Below, piece after piece: positions 9,587-19,638 of a DNA stretch of 64,000 nt (position 1 is its first letter; every line of letters begins with the position of its first letter). The DNA lies in the NCBI RefSeq assembly GCF_035046485.1, contig NC_085136.1, positions 294,291,080 to 294,355,079 on the forward strand. The letters run 5' to 3'. Position numbers and translations under genes: made by a program. The notes under the pieces were generated by a model. That model had not been told where the DNA came from. It saw only the letters and a list, made by a program, of their open reading frames with translations, and did not search any database. Source of the DNA: Aedes albopictus. Taxonomy: Eukaryota > Arthropoda > Insecta > Diptera > Culicidae.

Positions 9587-10413
9587 GTGCTAGTTGGTTG
9601 GAATTACAGAGGAATATCACTCCTCAATTCAGCGTACAAAATTTTGTCCAGAGTTCTATTCCACAGGCTGAGTCCGATTGAGGAGTCCTTCGTCGGCGAA
9701 TATCAGTCAGGATTTCGTGAGGGCCTATCAACGACGGACCAGATGTCCTGCGGCAGATTCTTGATAAATTTCGGGAGTACAACTTGCAGACCCATCATCT
9801 GTTTATTGATTTCAAGGCGGCGTACGATTCAGTGAAAAGAAACGAGTTATGGCTGTTTATGATCGAACATGGTTTTCCGGCGAAGCTGATTAGACTGATT
9901 CGTGCGACGCTTGACGGATCGAAATCAAGTGTACGGGTTGCGGATGAAATTTCGTCATCGTTCGTAACCTTTGACGGACTGAATCAGGGCGCTGCTCTTT
10001 CGAACTTACTGTTAAACATAGCACTGAAAGGAGCGATAAGGAGAGCTGGTGTGCACTGGAGCGGAACCATTGTCACGAAGTCGCATATGCTCCTGGGCTT
10101 CGCGGACGATATCGACATCTTCGGAATCGACCGTCGGGCCGTGGAAGAGGCGTTCGTACCTTTTAAGAGGGAGACTGCGAGGCTTGGACTTACGATCAAC
10201 ACCACAAAGACTAAGTACATGATTGCTGGTGTTCAACGTCGGTCCGGCCGTGGTAGTGGTGACGAAGTGGTGCTAGGTGGGCAAAAGTTTGAAGTTGTGG
10301 ATGAATTTGTTTATCTTGGTACTCTAGTGACGTGCGATAATGATGTTACCCGCGAGATGAAAAGACGAATTGCGGCTGCAAATCGGGCCTTTTCGGTTTC
10401 AGAAACCAGCTGA
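9587..10413 (+). pseudogene. LINE reverse transcriptase core
   Basis: The translation shows NYRGISLLNSAYKILSRVL, then EYQSGFREGLSTTDQ, then LFIDFKAAYDSVKR (catalytic D of motif A), then GLNQGAALSNLLLN (motif B) and GFADDIDIFG (the catalytic A-D-D of motif C). A deletion around 9590-9600 joins WLE to the NYRG block out of frame, and a frame change near 9780 splits the domain in two. It would have polymerised cDNA at the nicked target. Confidence 0.9.
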
Positions 10414-10419
10414 GGTCCC

Positions 10420-10862
10420 GCAGGCTGCAAACGAAGACAAAACTCGCGTTGTACAAGTCTCTGATTCTCCCGGTCGCTTTATACGGTCATGAAACGTGGA
10501 CGTTAAAATAAGTTGATCGGAGAGCCTTTGGAGTGTTTGAACGTAAAGTACTGCGAACAATACTCGGCGGTAAACTGGAGGACGTCATCTGGCGGCGTCG
10601 CATGAACTACGAATTGTACCAGGTATATAAAGAGATGGATATAGTGAAGCGAATACAACACGGCAGGCTGCGGTGGGCTGGGCACGTAGCTCGTATGCCG
10701 GAGGAACGACAAGCTAAAATGATATTGAGCAGAGAACCAGGAAGGGGTTGTCGGCTTCGTGGAAGGCCGCGCACACGTTGGCTTTTTGCAGTTGAGGAGG
10801 ACCTAAGGACTCTAAACGTTCAGGGCGACTGGAAGCGATTGGCCCAGGACCGAGGCCAGTAG
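10420..10862 (+). pseudogene. LINE C-terminal domain
   Basis: LRSRRLQTKTKLALYKSLIL, PVALYGHETW, FERKVLRTILGG and GRLRWAGHVARMPEER are the conserved C-terminal blocks found after the RT in this type of LINE. A TAA near 10507 interrupts it between GHETWTLK and VDRRAFG. The same blocks recur in the fragment at 42.9-43.6 kb. Confidence 0.85.
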
Positions 10863-10935
10863 AGGCGGATACTTCATTCGGCGTGGACTCACCGTTACGA
10901 GTTGTAGTCTATCAAGTATCAAGTATCAAGTAAGT

Positions 10936-11274
10936 ATTGTTCTCAAAGTTCTATGTAAAGTTACCCTAAATCGGATGAAATCTGAACTACGGGGTTTACT
11001 TACAACTTCTTTATTAGACGACCAGATCGGGAAAGAGAACGTACAATGGTTTACAATCGCTTATATAGTGTTGATACCGGAAATGCTCATCCACACATTT
11101 CCGACAAGATAATAACTGATCCTCAAACTTGTCTAGATCAGATCGAGGGGTATATAATACATTTTCTGTCATCTCCCTTCTTTAATTAAATAATTACATT
11201 ATTTGAACAACGGGAGCAGGTGAACGGGTTCATCTATTTCTACCGTATTCCTCATGTTGTCAAGTATTCAAATA
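10936..11274. other. No recognisable feature
   Basis: AT-rich spacer between the LINE tail and the TIR element. I see no gene, repeat structure or RNA. Confidence 0.5.
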
Positions 11275-11418
11275 CACCCGAACCTCCATTTAGGTAACGA
11301 GTCGGGACTGCCTAAATAGAATGTTTACCTAAATGGATTATTTACCTAAATGGATTCAGTTAATAAGTTTGAGAAGGGCAAATAGGGATGATCAGAGGTA
11401 TTTCAAGGGAGTTTTTAG

Positions 11419-11437
11419 GGGGGGGGGGGGGGGGGGT
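11419..11437. repeat. Poly-G run
   Basis: A run of about 18 G, similar to the runs at 4741, 12086 (C), 20165 and 49475 (C). Confidence 0.85.
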
Positions 11438-11479
11438 TCAGAAGCGTTTCAGGAGGTTTCAGAGGGCTTATTGGCGTAA

Positions 11480-11900
11480 ATACGGGGTCGAATTGGGTTG
11501 CAACGAAAAATGCAAGGCAGTCAAAACTGTTTATAAAGCTAAATAGTAAAATTACAGAAAAATTACTAAATCTAAATAAAAAATCTCTGAGCATAATCAT
11601 TGGGCTCTTCACAGGACATTTCCCGGCCAGATATCATTTGAAAAAGTTTAACCGGTGTCAAACTGATATCTGTCTTTTTTGTAACTGTGAAATTGAGACC
11701 TCAAAACATATGTGACTGTCCAGTAAAAATTGTGCATAGAAGACAATATTTCAACAAGGAAGTCGTAAGTCCTTTTGAAATTTGGTTGGAAAATCCCAAT
11801 TTAGTTGTAGAGTTCATTCTTAGAATTATACCAGATTGGGCAACTTTGCATCCTCAGCAAACGGCGGTTACCCTATATGGTGACTCGTCATCTGTATGAA
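11480..11900 (+). pseudogene. LINE C-terminal zinc-knuckle fragment
   Basis: Reading across 11580-11790 gives LSIIIGLFTGHFPARYHLKK, then CQTDICLFCNCEIETSKH and ICDCPVK. The pattern (L-x-x-G-x-x-T-G-H, then C-x2-C...H-x4-C) is the terminal knuckle found behind the RNase H domain of LOA/I-type and jockey-type LINEs. Nothing upstream codes for the reverse transcriptase, so this is an isolated tail fragment. Confidence 0.65.
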
Positions 11901-12085
11901 TGCAAAATTAGACAGGGGTATACAACAATAGATCACAATAATGGTCGCAGTGGTTCAAATCCCAACAAAAAAAACGGAGTCTAGGGAGGGCTTAGACCCC
12001 CCTAGAATCCGAATAGCCTCCCCCCAAAAACATCTTCAAATTACACTGCGAAGCCTCCCTGGACATTGGAATTGGCTCTTAAGAA

Positions 12086-12100
12086 CCCCCCCCCCCCCCC
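12086..12100. repeat. Poly-C run
   Basis: Fifteen consecutive C. Confidence 0.85.
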
Positions 12101-12119
12101 TCTTGACATTTCACCTAGT

Positions 12120-13225
12120 GACGCCAATGCTTTTAGGGGGCTTAGAGACTTTCAGGTGCGTTTCACATGGATTTCATTTGTGTTTCAGAGGTGTTTCAAG
12201 GCATTTCAGGAAGTTTCAGAGAGATTTTGTGGAGCTTCAGGAATTCTCAGGTGAGTTTCACGGAGGTTTCATGGGAATTTGAAAGGCGTTTCAAAGCGTT
12301 TCAAGGTGTTTCAATGCGTTTTAGGGCGTTTCATGGTCTTCCAGCAGCTTTCAGGAGGTTTAAGAGTGCCTTCCAGAGGGTCGCAGGTAAATTTGACGGA
12401 GGTTTGATAGGGATTTTAGAGGCGTTTCCAAGCATTTCAAAGCTTTTCAAGACATTTCAAGGCGTTTTAATGCGTTTCAGGGCGTTCCAGGGGTTTAACG
12501 GAGCTTCAGAGGCTCACAGGTGAATTTCACAGATTCCATGGGGGTTTCAGAGGCGTTTTAATGCGTTTCAGAGGATCCCAGGTAAATTTCACGGGATTTC
12601 TGAGACGTTTCAAAGCGTTTCAATGCGTTTCAGAGCGTTTCAGGAGGTTTAAGGAGAGATTTCGCAGCGGTTTTAAGGAGCTTCAGAGGCTCTCAGATGT
12701 ATTTCACGGAGGTTTTAAAGGAATTTTAAAGGCGTTTCAAGGTGTTTCAGGGCGTTTTTATGCGTTTCAGGCCGTCCCCGGAGGTTTCAAGAGAGTTTTA
12801 GGGGGTTTCAGAGGCTCGCAGGTGAATTTCTTGTAGGTTTCATAGAGGTTTCAGAGGCATTTCAAAGCATTTCAAGGCGTTTCAAAGCGTTTCAGGACGT
12901 TTCAGGGCATTTCAGATGGTTTCAAAGGGGTTTTAGAGGGCTTCAGAGGCTCTCAGGTGAATTTCACGTAGGTTTTATAGATGTTCAAGAGGTGTTTCAA
13001 AGCGTTTCAAGGCGTTTCAGGAGGATGAGGGGGCTTCAGGGGCTCACAGAAGAATTTCACGGAGGTTTCATGGGGGTTTCAGAGGTGTTTCAAATCGTTT
13101 CAAGGCATTTCAATGCGTTTCAGGGCGTTTCAAGGCGTTTCAGGAGGTTTCACAGGGGTTTTAGGGGACTTCGGAGGCTCTCAGGTGAATTCCACGGTAC
13201 CTAGTTTTATAGAGGTTTAAGAGGC
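12120..13225. repeat. Degenerate tandem array, ~135-bp unit built from GCGTTTCA blocks
   Basis: The long unit marker CAGGTGAATTTCACGGAGG recurs near 12248, 12382, 12518, 12579, 12693, 12819, 12954, 13047 and 13180, mostly 115-135 bp apart. Inside each unit are short blocks AGGCGTTTCAAAGCGTTTCA. Related text in the reverse orientation fills 38.05-39.18 kb. Overlapping open frames (12066-12836 region) only reflect the lack of stop codons in the repeat. Confidence 0.75.
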
Positions 13226-13990
13226 GTTTCAAACCCACCACTTGATAGCACATGGATGCCTGGGGCTATGTCAGTACAAATCTCATTCTTAATGCTCTTA
13301 CATACAACTAGTAGCCTTCGTAGACTCGATGAGGGAGTTCTTGGAGAACCTTGAAGATTCTTCGAACTCAAAATTTGATAGATCATAGTTCCCAAGTAAC
13401 ACACATGTTATATAAACGTTACGACAGCGCAAGTTTTGGTTGTATAGAAGTTTATTTCACGTTATTTCAACATAATGTTAGAATTACGTAGAATAAACTT
13501 CTATACAACCAAAATTTGCGCTGTCGTAACTTTATTATAACATGTGTGTTGCTTGGGTTACCTGAGGTTGTACACTTGTAGATCAGATGGCCATAACTCC
13601 AGGGAATTCCCGGATATTCCTATTCAATCATAGAACCCACCACTTGATAGAACAAAGATGCCTGGGGCTGTGTGAGTATTAACCTCATTCATAATGCTCT
13701 TAGATACAACTATGTAGTAGCCCTCGTAGATTCGATGACCTATACTCAAGGGAGTTCTTGGATAACCTTAAAGAATCATTGGTAAATCCGATGACCTATA
13801 CGCAAGGAAGTTCTTGAAGATCCTCAAACTGACAACGAACTCACCACTTGACAACACATAGCAACATGATACTGTGTAAGCATAAATTTTATTCGTAATG
13901 CTCCTATAGATCACTGATTACGCTTATTGTTCACATGGCCTAAACTCCAGGGAGATCTCGAATACTCCTAAACTTTTAACCCTTAAACAC
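13226..13990. repeat. Three copies of a ~215-240-bp tandem repeat, one interrupted
   Basis: The phrase ACCCACCACTTGATAG followed by GATGCCTGGGGCT and AATGCTCTTA starts copies near 13230, 13635 and 13851 (the third has ACTCACCACTTGAC). Subtracting the 166-bp palindromic insertion at 13391-13556 makes the first spacing about 239 bp and the second about 216 bp. Copies also share GGCCATAACTCCAGGGA. Confidence 0.7.
13391..13556. mobile_element. 166-bp palindromic MITE with CCCAAGTAAC ends
   Basis: The left arm starts CCCAAGTAACACACATGTTA and includes ACGACAGCGCAAGTTTTGG; the right arm is its near-perfect inverse, ending GTTGCTTGGG. Arms are about 70 bp with a short centre. It interrupts the ~220-bp tandem repeat. 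The ends resemble those of the 106-bp MITE at 43041-43146 and the right edge of the element ending near 25088. Confidence 0.8.
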
Positions 13991-14158
13991 TCCGTAAACG
14001 TCCCTGAACTTTTAATTCTGCTTTTTTTTCTCGTCAACGCACTTTATTTGTAATCCTGAGTAGTCCAACTGCTCTGAACACAATCAATTTCTATTTAGGT
14101 AACGTTACCTAAATGGAGGGACCTAAATAGATTTCACCTAAATGGAGGTTTCAGTGTA

Positions 14159-15010
14159 TAAGGATGTAACAAGGGATGTAAATTTTCTGCTTAATTTATT
14201 CCAAAATTCAATGTGAATTGCGGTCATGAAATTTTCCTGTTCCGTCGAGCAAAACCTAAGCAGAAGTTCTTCCCATTTCCCTTCGTTTAATTCGCTCTTT
14301 ATCCCCTCATTTCGTTTGTTCCGTGCGCACATCATAAAAGTCACTCCTTCGGAACTATAAATCACATCGGAACATTCGGTTCCCATCGTTGTTGGCAAAC
14401 TTCCCCATCGAAAAGGGAGATTAAACGGAATAATTCATTCCACCCCCGTAATTTCAGGCAGCCATCACCGCCCACCGTAGGACCGTAGAAGATGACGACG
14501 ACGGGGCGGTGGCAGCTGTCAACTGAAGATAATCGACTCTTCCCAAACAAAGTGGTTCTCCATTTTGACGACATTGCTCCAACTGACTACCATAGCAGCA
14601 CCGCACCGGGTACCTCTAGAACTTAAGAGCCCGATTCACGCTTTCAACACTGCGACGACGGCGTGGAATGTTCTGATGGCGTCTGACAGTGCTCTTAAAT
14701 TCTCCTAGCTAACTTACCGCCCCCACATTGTCCCAGGAGGTCAGGGTAAGATGGTACCGCATCAGGAGAAAAACGTGTGGAACAGTTTGATCAACTTCAG
14801 AGTAAGACCTACTAGGTTACAATCTTTCTCGGTTTATTCCTCATGGCTGGTGCGTTTAGGTATTTTACCCTGCGTTCCCCTACTGGTTTCACCATTTTCT
14901 CCAGCACCCACCCAGAGCAGCCTCGCACGCGGAAAGATATTAGGAAACTTTCCGAATAAATTTATAAAGCATTTCCTTGTCATTTGGTGAACTTATCGGG
15001 CCGGCACGCA
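14159..15010. other. GC-richer, non-repetitive spacer
   Basis: Unlike most of the window, this part lacks visible repeats. Short open frames on both strands have no recognisable motif. It may be host intergenic or upstream DNA. Confidence 0.4.
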
Positions 15011-15040
15011 AATAAAAGTCGGCAAGCACAGTCAGTGCAC
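15011..15040 (+). promoter_or_regulatory. Candidate core promoter: AATAAAAG plus TCAGT initiator
   Basis: AATAAAAG (15011-15018) lies about 22 bp before TCAGT (15032-15036), an arthropod initiator form, in GC-rich DNA with CGCGTCGCGTCG just downstream. The spacing is a little shorter than the usual TATA-to-initiator distance. No downstream coding exon is visible, so this is a weak call. Confidence 0.25.
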
Positions 15041-15685
15041 GCCGCGCGTGCTTTCGTTCGTGAGGCTTCTCTCTATAGAGTCGTCGCGTCGCGTCGTGTC
15101 GTCCACATTATCCCAGCTCAGCGCAGCGCAGTCAGCAAAGCCCCGGGCGGAGACTTTCTTCGACCGGACGGCTCGACCGGGGGAATTGATGACTCTGACT
15201 CGTGCCTAGTTGTGGGAGACCGAACGCCAGCCCGCCCGCCCCAGTGGCCCATGTAAATACGACAAGGAAGTCAAATGGAAAACGGGAGAAACTTTGCCTC
15301 TCGGTCGGTTGGTTGGTTGGTAGTGCTTTTAGGGAAAACGGAGAAAGTTTTTCTTCGCATTTCAGTAAAAATCACACGGACTTTGTGATTGCTGTTTGTG
15401 AGGGGAATTTTTGATTCACTAAGTGTTTGTTTTTCTTCTGCTTCGTGGCGAATGTTTGCTGGTCTTTGACGAACGATTAAGTCCTGGAAGATTGATAGAA
15501 AAGTTTGGCCTCTTCGTGTCATCATCATCTTCATGCATCTTGAACGCCCTTAGGGGTACGGCTTAGGTCATATTCCTATTAACTTTCTTAAGGTGATTAT
15601 AGAACGAAGCCACACGTAAAAAGTTCATACTACCAAAAAACCCCATTCGTCGTACACAGTGTGAGCACGGTGCAGTATCAGAATC
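15041..15685. other. GC-rich then AT-rich sequence, no gene recognised
   Basis: A possible 5' untranslated region if the candidate promoter is real. Overlapping open frames at 14984-15256 and 15202-15414 are low-complexity translations with no family signature. Confidence 0.35.
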
Positions 15686-15689
15686 AAAC

Positions 15690-16080
15690 ATGTGCGCATC
15701 CTGAAAGGTCAATTTCCTTGTTGAAGCTTCGTCGCATGAGCCCCTGGGTCTGTCCTGCGATTCCAGTCCAGCGCTTGCTTCCAGATTTCGTCTTCGCTTT
15801 TTCGTAGTGTGTGGTCAACCGACCTTCATTTACGTTCTCGAATTTCTGTTGATATCGGTTTGTCATGAAACATGGCATATTCGATGAAGCTCAGTATTCG
15901 ATATCCAACTGGGAGGTCACCAGACCTGAATAATAAACCGCAGATATTGGTTGATGAAAACTGAAGCTTCTGTATGGTCTTTTCTGACTTGCACCACGTT
16001 TATCTGGCGTACAACAGCACAGCTTGGAAATGCGAATTTTGATGCGTAGATTAATCTGTTTGGACCTCCATATATTTCGT
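15690..16080 (-). pseudogene. LINE C-terminal fragment
   Basis: The minus-strand translation includes KFAFPSCAVV, QVRKDHTEASVFINQYLRFI, ISNTEL, then TGIAGQTQGLMRRSFNKEID. This matches the pattern of post-RT blocks in some LINEs (a Q-V-F-x-N-x-x-L-R-x-I block, then W-N-P-Q-G and W-R-R-S-L-x-x-E-I). It is heavily decayed with frame changes. It lies directly downstream of the R1-like element on the same strand but differs from that element's own C-terminus, so it is a separate insertion. Confidence 0.5.
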
Positions 16081-16129
16081 TAACTCGCACAAGCAGCCCT
16101 TATTTTAGGGGAAATATCTGCTCATCAGA

Positions 16130-16744
16130 CACCCGAACAGGAAGGTCCGGGTTGTGTGGAGTTAGGGGCGTCTTCAACAACAAAAATAAAAACCAGGACT
16201 ACGTTTTCCTCGACCCACTAAACAACATTCCTATGATCGCCAAACACTTCATCTCTCCGGAACCCTCAAGCCTCAAGGTTAGCTACGTAGCCTGCAGCAA
16301 CGAACACCGATGACTCGCTTTGGAGAGTTCATCACGATAGCATGGCCCCGAGTGGTCCTCACCACTCCCTTTGTCCTCATAAGACGGACAGGTTCAACCC
16401 CACGCTCGCGCCCAACTGTTTTGCAGACATCAAGAACTGATGTCTACGTGCAACCAGATCTGACCTGCTGAAGGCAAGGGTATCACTACCCTTCAAACCC
16501 GATCAGCTTCACCACAAGGTTGCTGGCACTATGGTCTCCACCTGCCCCGGCCCCTACCGGGGAGCCCTTTCCAACCACGGGCTCGGATCCAACCCAGTAG
16601 ACCAACGCCACGACAGCAACGCTACCCGAACTTCCTCTCCGCGGCCATTTAATCGCTGTAAGGGTCGATTTCGACCGCAGGGCACCGGTATGACCTATGA
16701 AGCCGACTCCGAACCCCTGGACCACCTATTGTACCGCATCTGAA
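16130..16744 (-). other. Probable 3' untranslated region of the R1-clade LINE
   Basis: GC-rich non-coding sequence directly after the ORF2 stop, before the unrelated LINE scrap. No poly(A) tract is seen, so the true 3' end is uncertain. Confidence 0.45.
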
Positions 16745-17269
16745 CTAGCCATTCTCCGAGCCCACGCGCCACCTGCCCTGTAGTATGGCGATATGGGTGA
16801 CAGTCGTTGAAACGGCGTTCCAGCCAAACCCACCCCTACACATCTGGACAAGGTTGTCTTGAGTAGTGTCCTTCCCGCATGTGGCAAGTATGCGGTCACA
16901 CATTGTGCGAAAACACGGGCACACGAACATAACGTATCCCGCCGTTTCCTCTAAACCAGCACAAACAGGGTATTCGGGAGAATCCGCATGCCCGAAACGG
17001 TGTAGATACTGTCGGAAGCAACCATGGCCTGAAAGGACCTGTGTTAGGTGGAATGTTACTTCCCCATGGCGCCAATTAATCCAACTATCTACCCTCGGTA
17101 TCAACCTATGGGTCCACCTATCTTTGGTGGAACTGTTCCACGCGCGCTGCCATTTGACCATGAAGGCCATCCTGGCAGTCCTGCGTATGCCTCTTGTTCC
17201 GCGCATTTCGAAGCACTCCATGTCCTCACTGATAATGATGCCGATAGGCCGACTTCCGGTTGTTAACAA
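16745..17269 (-). pseudogene. R1-clade ORF2 C-terminal domain
   Basis: The open minus frame shows KWQRAWNSSTKDRWTHRLIP, WINWRHGEVTFHLTQVLSGH and FGHADSPEYPVC, then a C-x-G-x-E...H/V-x-F-x-C-P knuckle (VMFVCPCF). This block is characteristic of R1-clade ORF2. The start overlaps the end of the RT frame because of a frameshift. Confidence 0.85.
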
Positions 17270-18339
17270 CCGTCACCTCAGTCTTGTGGTGAGCCAGCTC
17301 CAGTTTCCTGGACCGCATCCACGCCTCCACAACTTTGATCGAGTGGTCGGTAGTCAACTTCACCTCCTCGATCGTTTCACCGTAGACTTCGAGCGTAATG
17401 TCGTCGGCACATCCGACAATCTTCACTCCCACTGGATACTCTAAACTCAACACCTCGTCGTACATTCCATACTTAACACCGGTCCCAGGATGGAACCTTG
17501 CGGGACTCCTGAGGTTATGTGAAAGCACTTCCGATCCACCTCCGTGTCGTAAACTAGTATTCGATTCTGAAAGTAACTTCCGAGAATCTTATAAACGCAT
17601 TCCTCACATCCAGAGTCACTACCGCACAGAAACGAATCCCCCTTCTCTTAGGCTCGAGTGCTTTCTTGGCGGTTTTTGTAACCGACAAGATAGCATCTAC
17701 GGTGGACCTCCCCTTCCGGAAGCCGTATTGGTTACTCGAAAGACCATTTTTGTCCTAGGTGAACCTTAACATTCTATTGAGGATGATCTTTTCGAGCACC
17801 TACCCCGCCGTGTCTTTCAAGCATATTGGTCTATATGCCGATGGGTGTCCGGGTGGTTTCCCCGCCTTTGGCAATAGAACCAGGCTCTGTCTCTTCCAAG
17901 CTTCTGGGAAAACTCCCTCGTCCAGGCATTTCTGCATAGCAGACCTGAACATCTCGGGAGCCTCTGCAATAGCTACTTTTAAGGCGAGATTCCGAACTCC
18001 GTCCGGACCTGGGGCCTTACCTACGCTAAGGGACTTTGCTATCCCCGCAAGTTCCACATCGGTGACCCTCTCCTCATCGCCAGCCTCAGTTCCCGGTTGT
18101 CCTACGAAAGGAGGCCAAGGACTAGGATCATGACGCGGAAAAAGCCCCTCGATGGTCCACTCCAACATCTCTGGAGATTGCTCTGTAGGAGCCATTACAC
18201 ATCTCATCTTGGCCATCGCGATCCTGTAGGCATCACCCCATGGATTCGCATTGGCACTCTGACAGAGACCCTCAAAGCAGACCTTTTTGTTTTCTCTTAT
18301 CTCGGGCTTCAGCTCGACTTTTGCAGCGGCGAACACCAC
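17226..18339 (-). pseudogene. R1-clade ORF2 reverse transcriptase
   Basis: The segment 18339-17800 is open for 179 codons and includes SLSVGKAPGPDGVRNLALKV, WKRQSLVLLPKAGKP and AYRPICLKDTAG (entry blocks). After a frame change, GVPQGS-like text and then VKIVGCADDITLEVYGE follow, with the catalytic ADD preceded by C where F or Y is usual. LELAHHKTEVTVVNNRKS follows. Frame breaks lie near 17800 and 17530. Confidence 0.9.
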
Positions 18340-18369
18340 GTGCCGTTCGTTTCGCTATTCCTCTGATCG

Positions 18370-19253
18370 TGCTCGCTGAATCCGCCTTCTAGATCGTAGG
18401 CAGGCACGGCGCAGGTCCACAATCACGTCGGTCCACCAGTAAGCCGGTGGCCTCCCATTTCTAGGGTGGACTCGCCTAGACATGGTCGCATCACACGCAC
18501 GTGAGAGCACCGCTACCAGCTCGTCGCCGTCTTAACCAAGTAAGTTTCGCTCGCGGCGGAGCGCCTCCCTAAATACGCCTTCGGCGAAGTATGATGTCTT
18601 CCACCTGCGAGGGCTTGGCCTTGACCTAGCTGTATCTTCTACTACTCCCTGTCTGCTGTTTTTGTAGTCGATACTGTAGCGAACTGCCAGGTAGTCGCTG
18701 AGTGTAGCTATCGTCTACTCTCCAGTTCTAACTACTTGTTCGCCTGGACTACAGAAGGTCACGTCAATAATTGACTCCGCTCTGTTCTGACTATAGGTAC
18801 TCTTGGTACCGACATTAGCCAAGTCGACATCTAAGATGGCCAGTGTTTCTAGCAGGATCTGACCCCGCTGGTTCGTGAAACGGATTACTCTTTCCACGGC
18901 CCAGTCATTAAAGTCGCCCGCTATTACCATCGACTATCGCCCTGTTATCACGGTCGTCATTGCGTGATTTACTCAATCGGCCACCGCGGAGACACATAAC
19001 AGCTACAGAAGAAGACCCCGTTTACTTTGGCGACCACGACGCCCTCATAGGTAGTAGACACCAACTCCTGGACGGGGTATTTACCCGTCGTCCATATCGT
19101 CGCCATTTTTCTGGACCCATCCGCGACCCAATTGTCGTTGCCGGCGGGTACTCGGTATGGGTCCGCTATGCTGGCGATATGTGTCTCCCACTCAGAAACC
19201 GCCTGACAAAGCAGTTGCTGAGCCACGTCAGAGTGGTTCAGGCTCAGCTGCAT
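18370..19253 (-). pseudogene. R1-clade ORF2 endonuclease
   Basis: Minus-strand segments show WETHIASIADPYRVPAGNDN and STTYEGVVVAKVNGVFFCSC, then VIAGDFNDWAVE (the GDFN block of apurinic-type endonucleases), LLETLAILDVDLANVG and ESIIDVTFCSP. The frame changes between the 19253-18969 and 18930-18715 segments, and a stop precedes TIATLSDYLAVRY, where the SDH block is altered to SDY. The catalytic histidine may therefore be lost. Confidence 0.85.
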
Positions 19254-19638
19254 TACCAGTACTGTGATTTGTTCACTGCTGTTGGCGTAACTTGTAGGAT
19301 TGAAACAGTTTTGGTGTTGTCGAACTGGACAGCTTCAAAGCTGCAAATATATTTAGCCGTTAATAGAATTTGTTCATAAAATTTATACAAATTCAATACA
19401 TTTCTGTTTTCTTGTACGGTATGAAATTCCTCTAAAACAAACGAATAACTGTATGAACTGTGCACTGCTCAGCGGGAAACTAATCAAATAAACAACTGAA
19501 ACTAGCTTGAAAAATATAACTGAACTATTATTGCTTGTCACCTACTACGTGATCGCAATTGACTTTATAGCATACTGAAGTATGGCAATGATTACGAGTG
19601 GAATTGTATATCACATACATACGATAAGCCCCCAAATG
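19254..19638. other. AT-rich segment between the R1 ORFs
   Basis: Composition drops sharply to AT-rich between the end of ORF1 and the endonuclease. No coding match is seen. It probably replaced the start of ORF2 by insertion or deletion. Confidence 0.45.

Larger units (their letters stand above)
8505..10935 (+). mobile_element. RTE-like non-LTR retrotransposon, broken
   Basis: Parts occur in LINE order on the plus strand: an apurinic-type endonuclease start, a linker, a reverse transcriptase core, and a C-terminal segment with WAGHVARMPEER. It ends in a short tandem tail, three copies of TATCAAG (about 10909-10932), as RTE-type elements commonly do. Several stop codons, a large endonuclease deletion and frameshifts make it non-functional. 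I place it near RTE from the DFKAAYDSV and FADDID motifs; assignment to another clade is possible. Confidence 0.85.
11275..14156. mobile_element. 2.9-kb TIR element, TA-flanked (Tc1/mariner, pogo/Tigger-like ends)
   Basis: The left end CACCCGAACCTCCATTTAGG and the right end, reverse complement of CACTGAAACCTCCATTTAGG, match at 16 of 20 positions. TA lies outside both (11273-11274, 14157-14158). Both subterminal regions repeat ACCTAAATGG. No transposase frame survives; the interior is filled by a LINE fragment, homopolymer runs, a degenerate ~135-bp array, a ~220-bp tandem repeat and a palindromic MITE. It could alternatively be two solo ends of different copies. Confidence 0.6.

Noticed and set aside
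8568..10862. Functional LINE ORF
   Set aside because: Multiple stops, frameshifts and a deleted endonuclease.
12066..12836. Open frames of 60-118 codons as genes
   Set aside because: They run through the degenerate GCGTTTCA array and repeat FQ/FR patterns.
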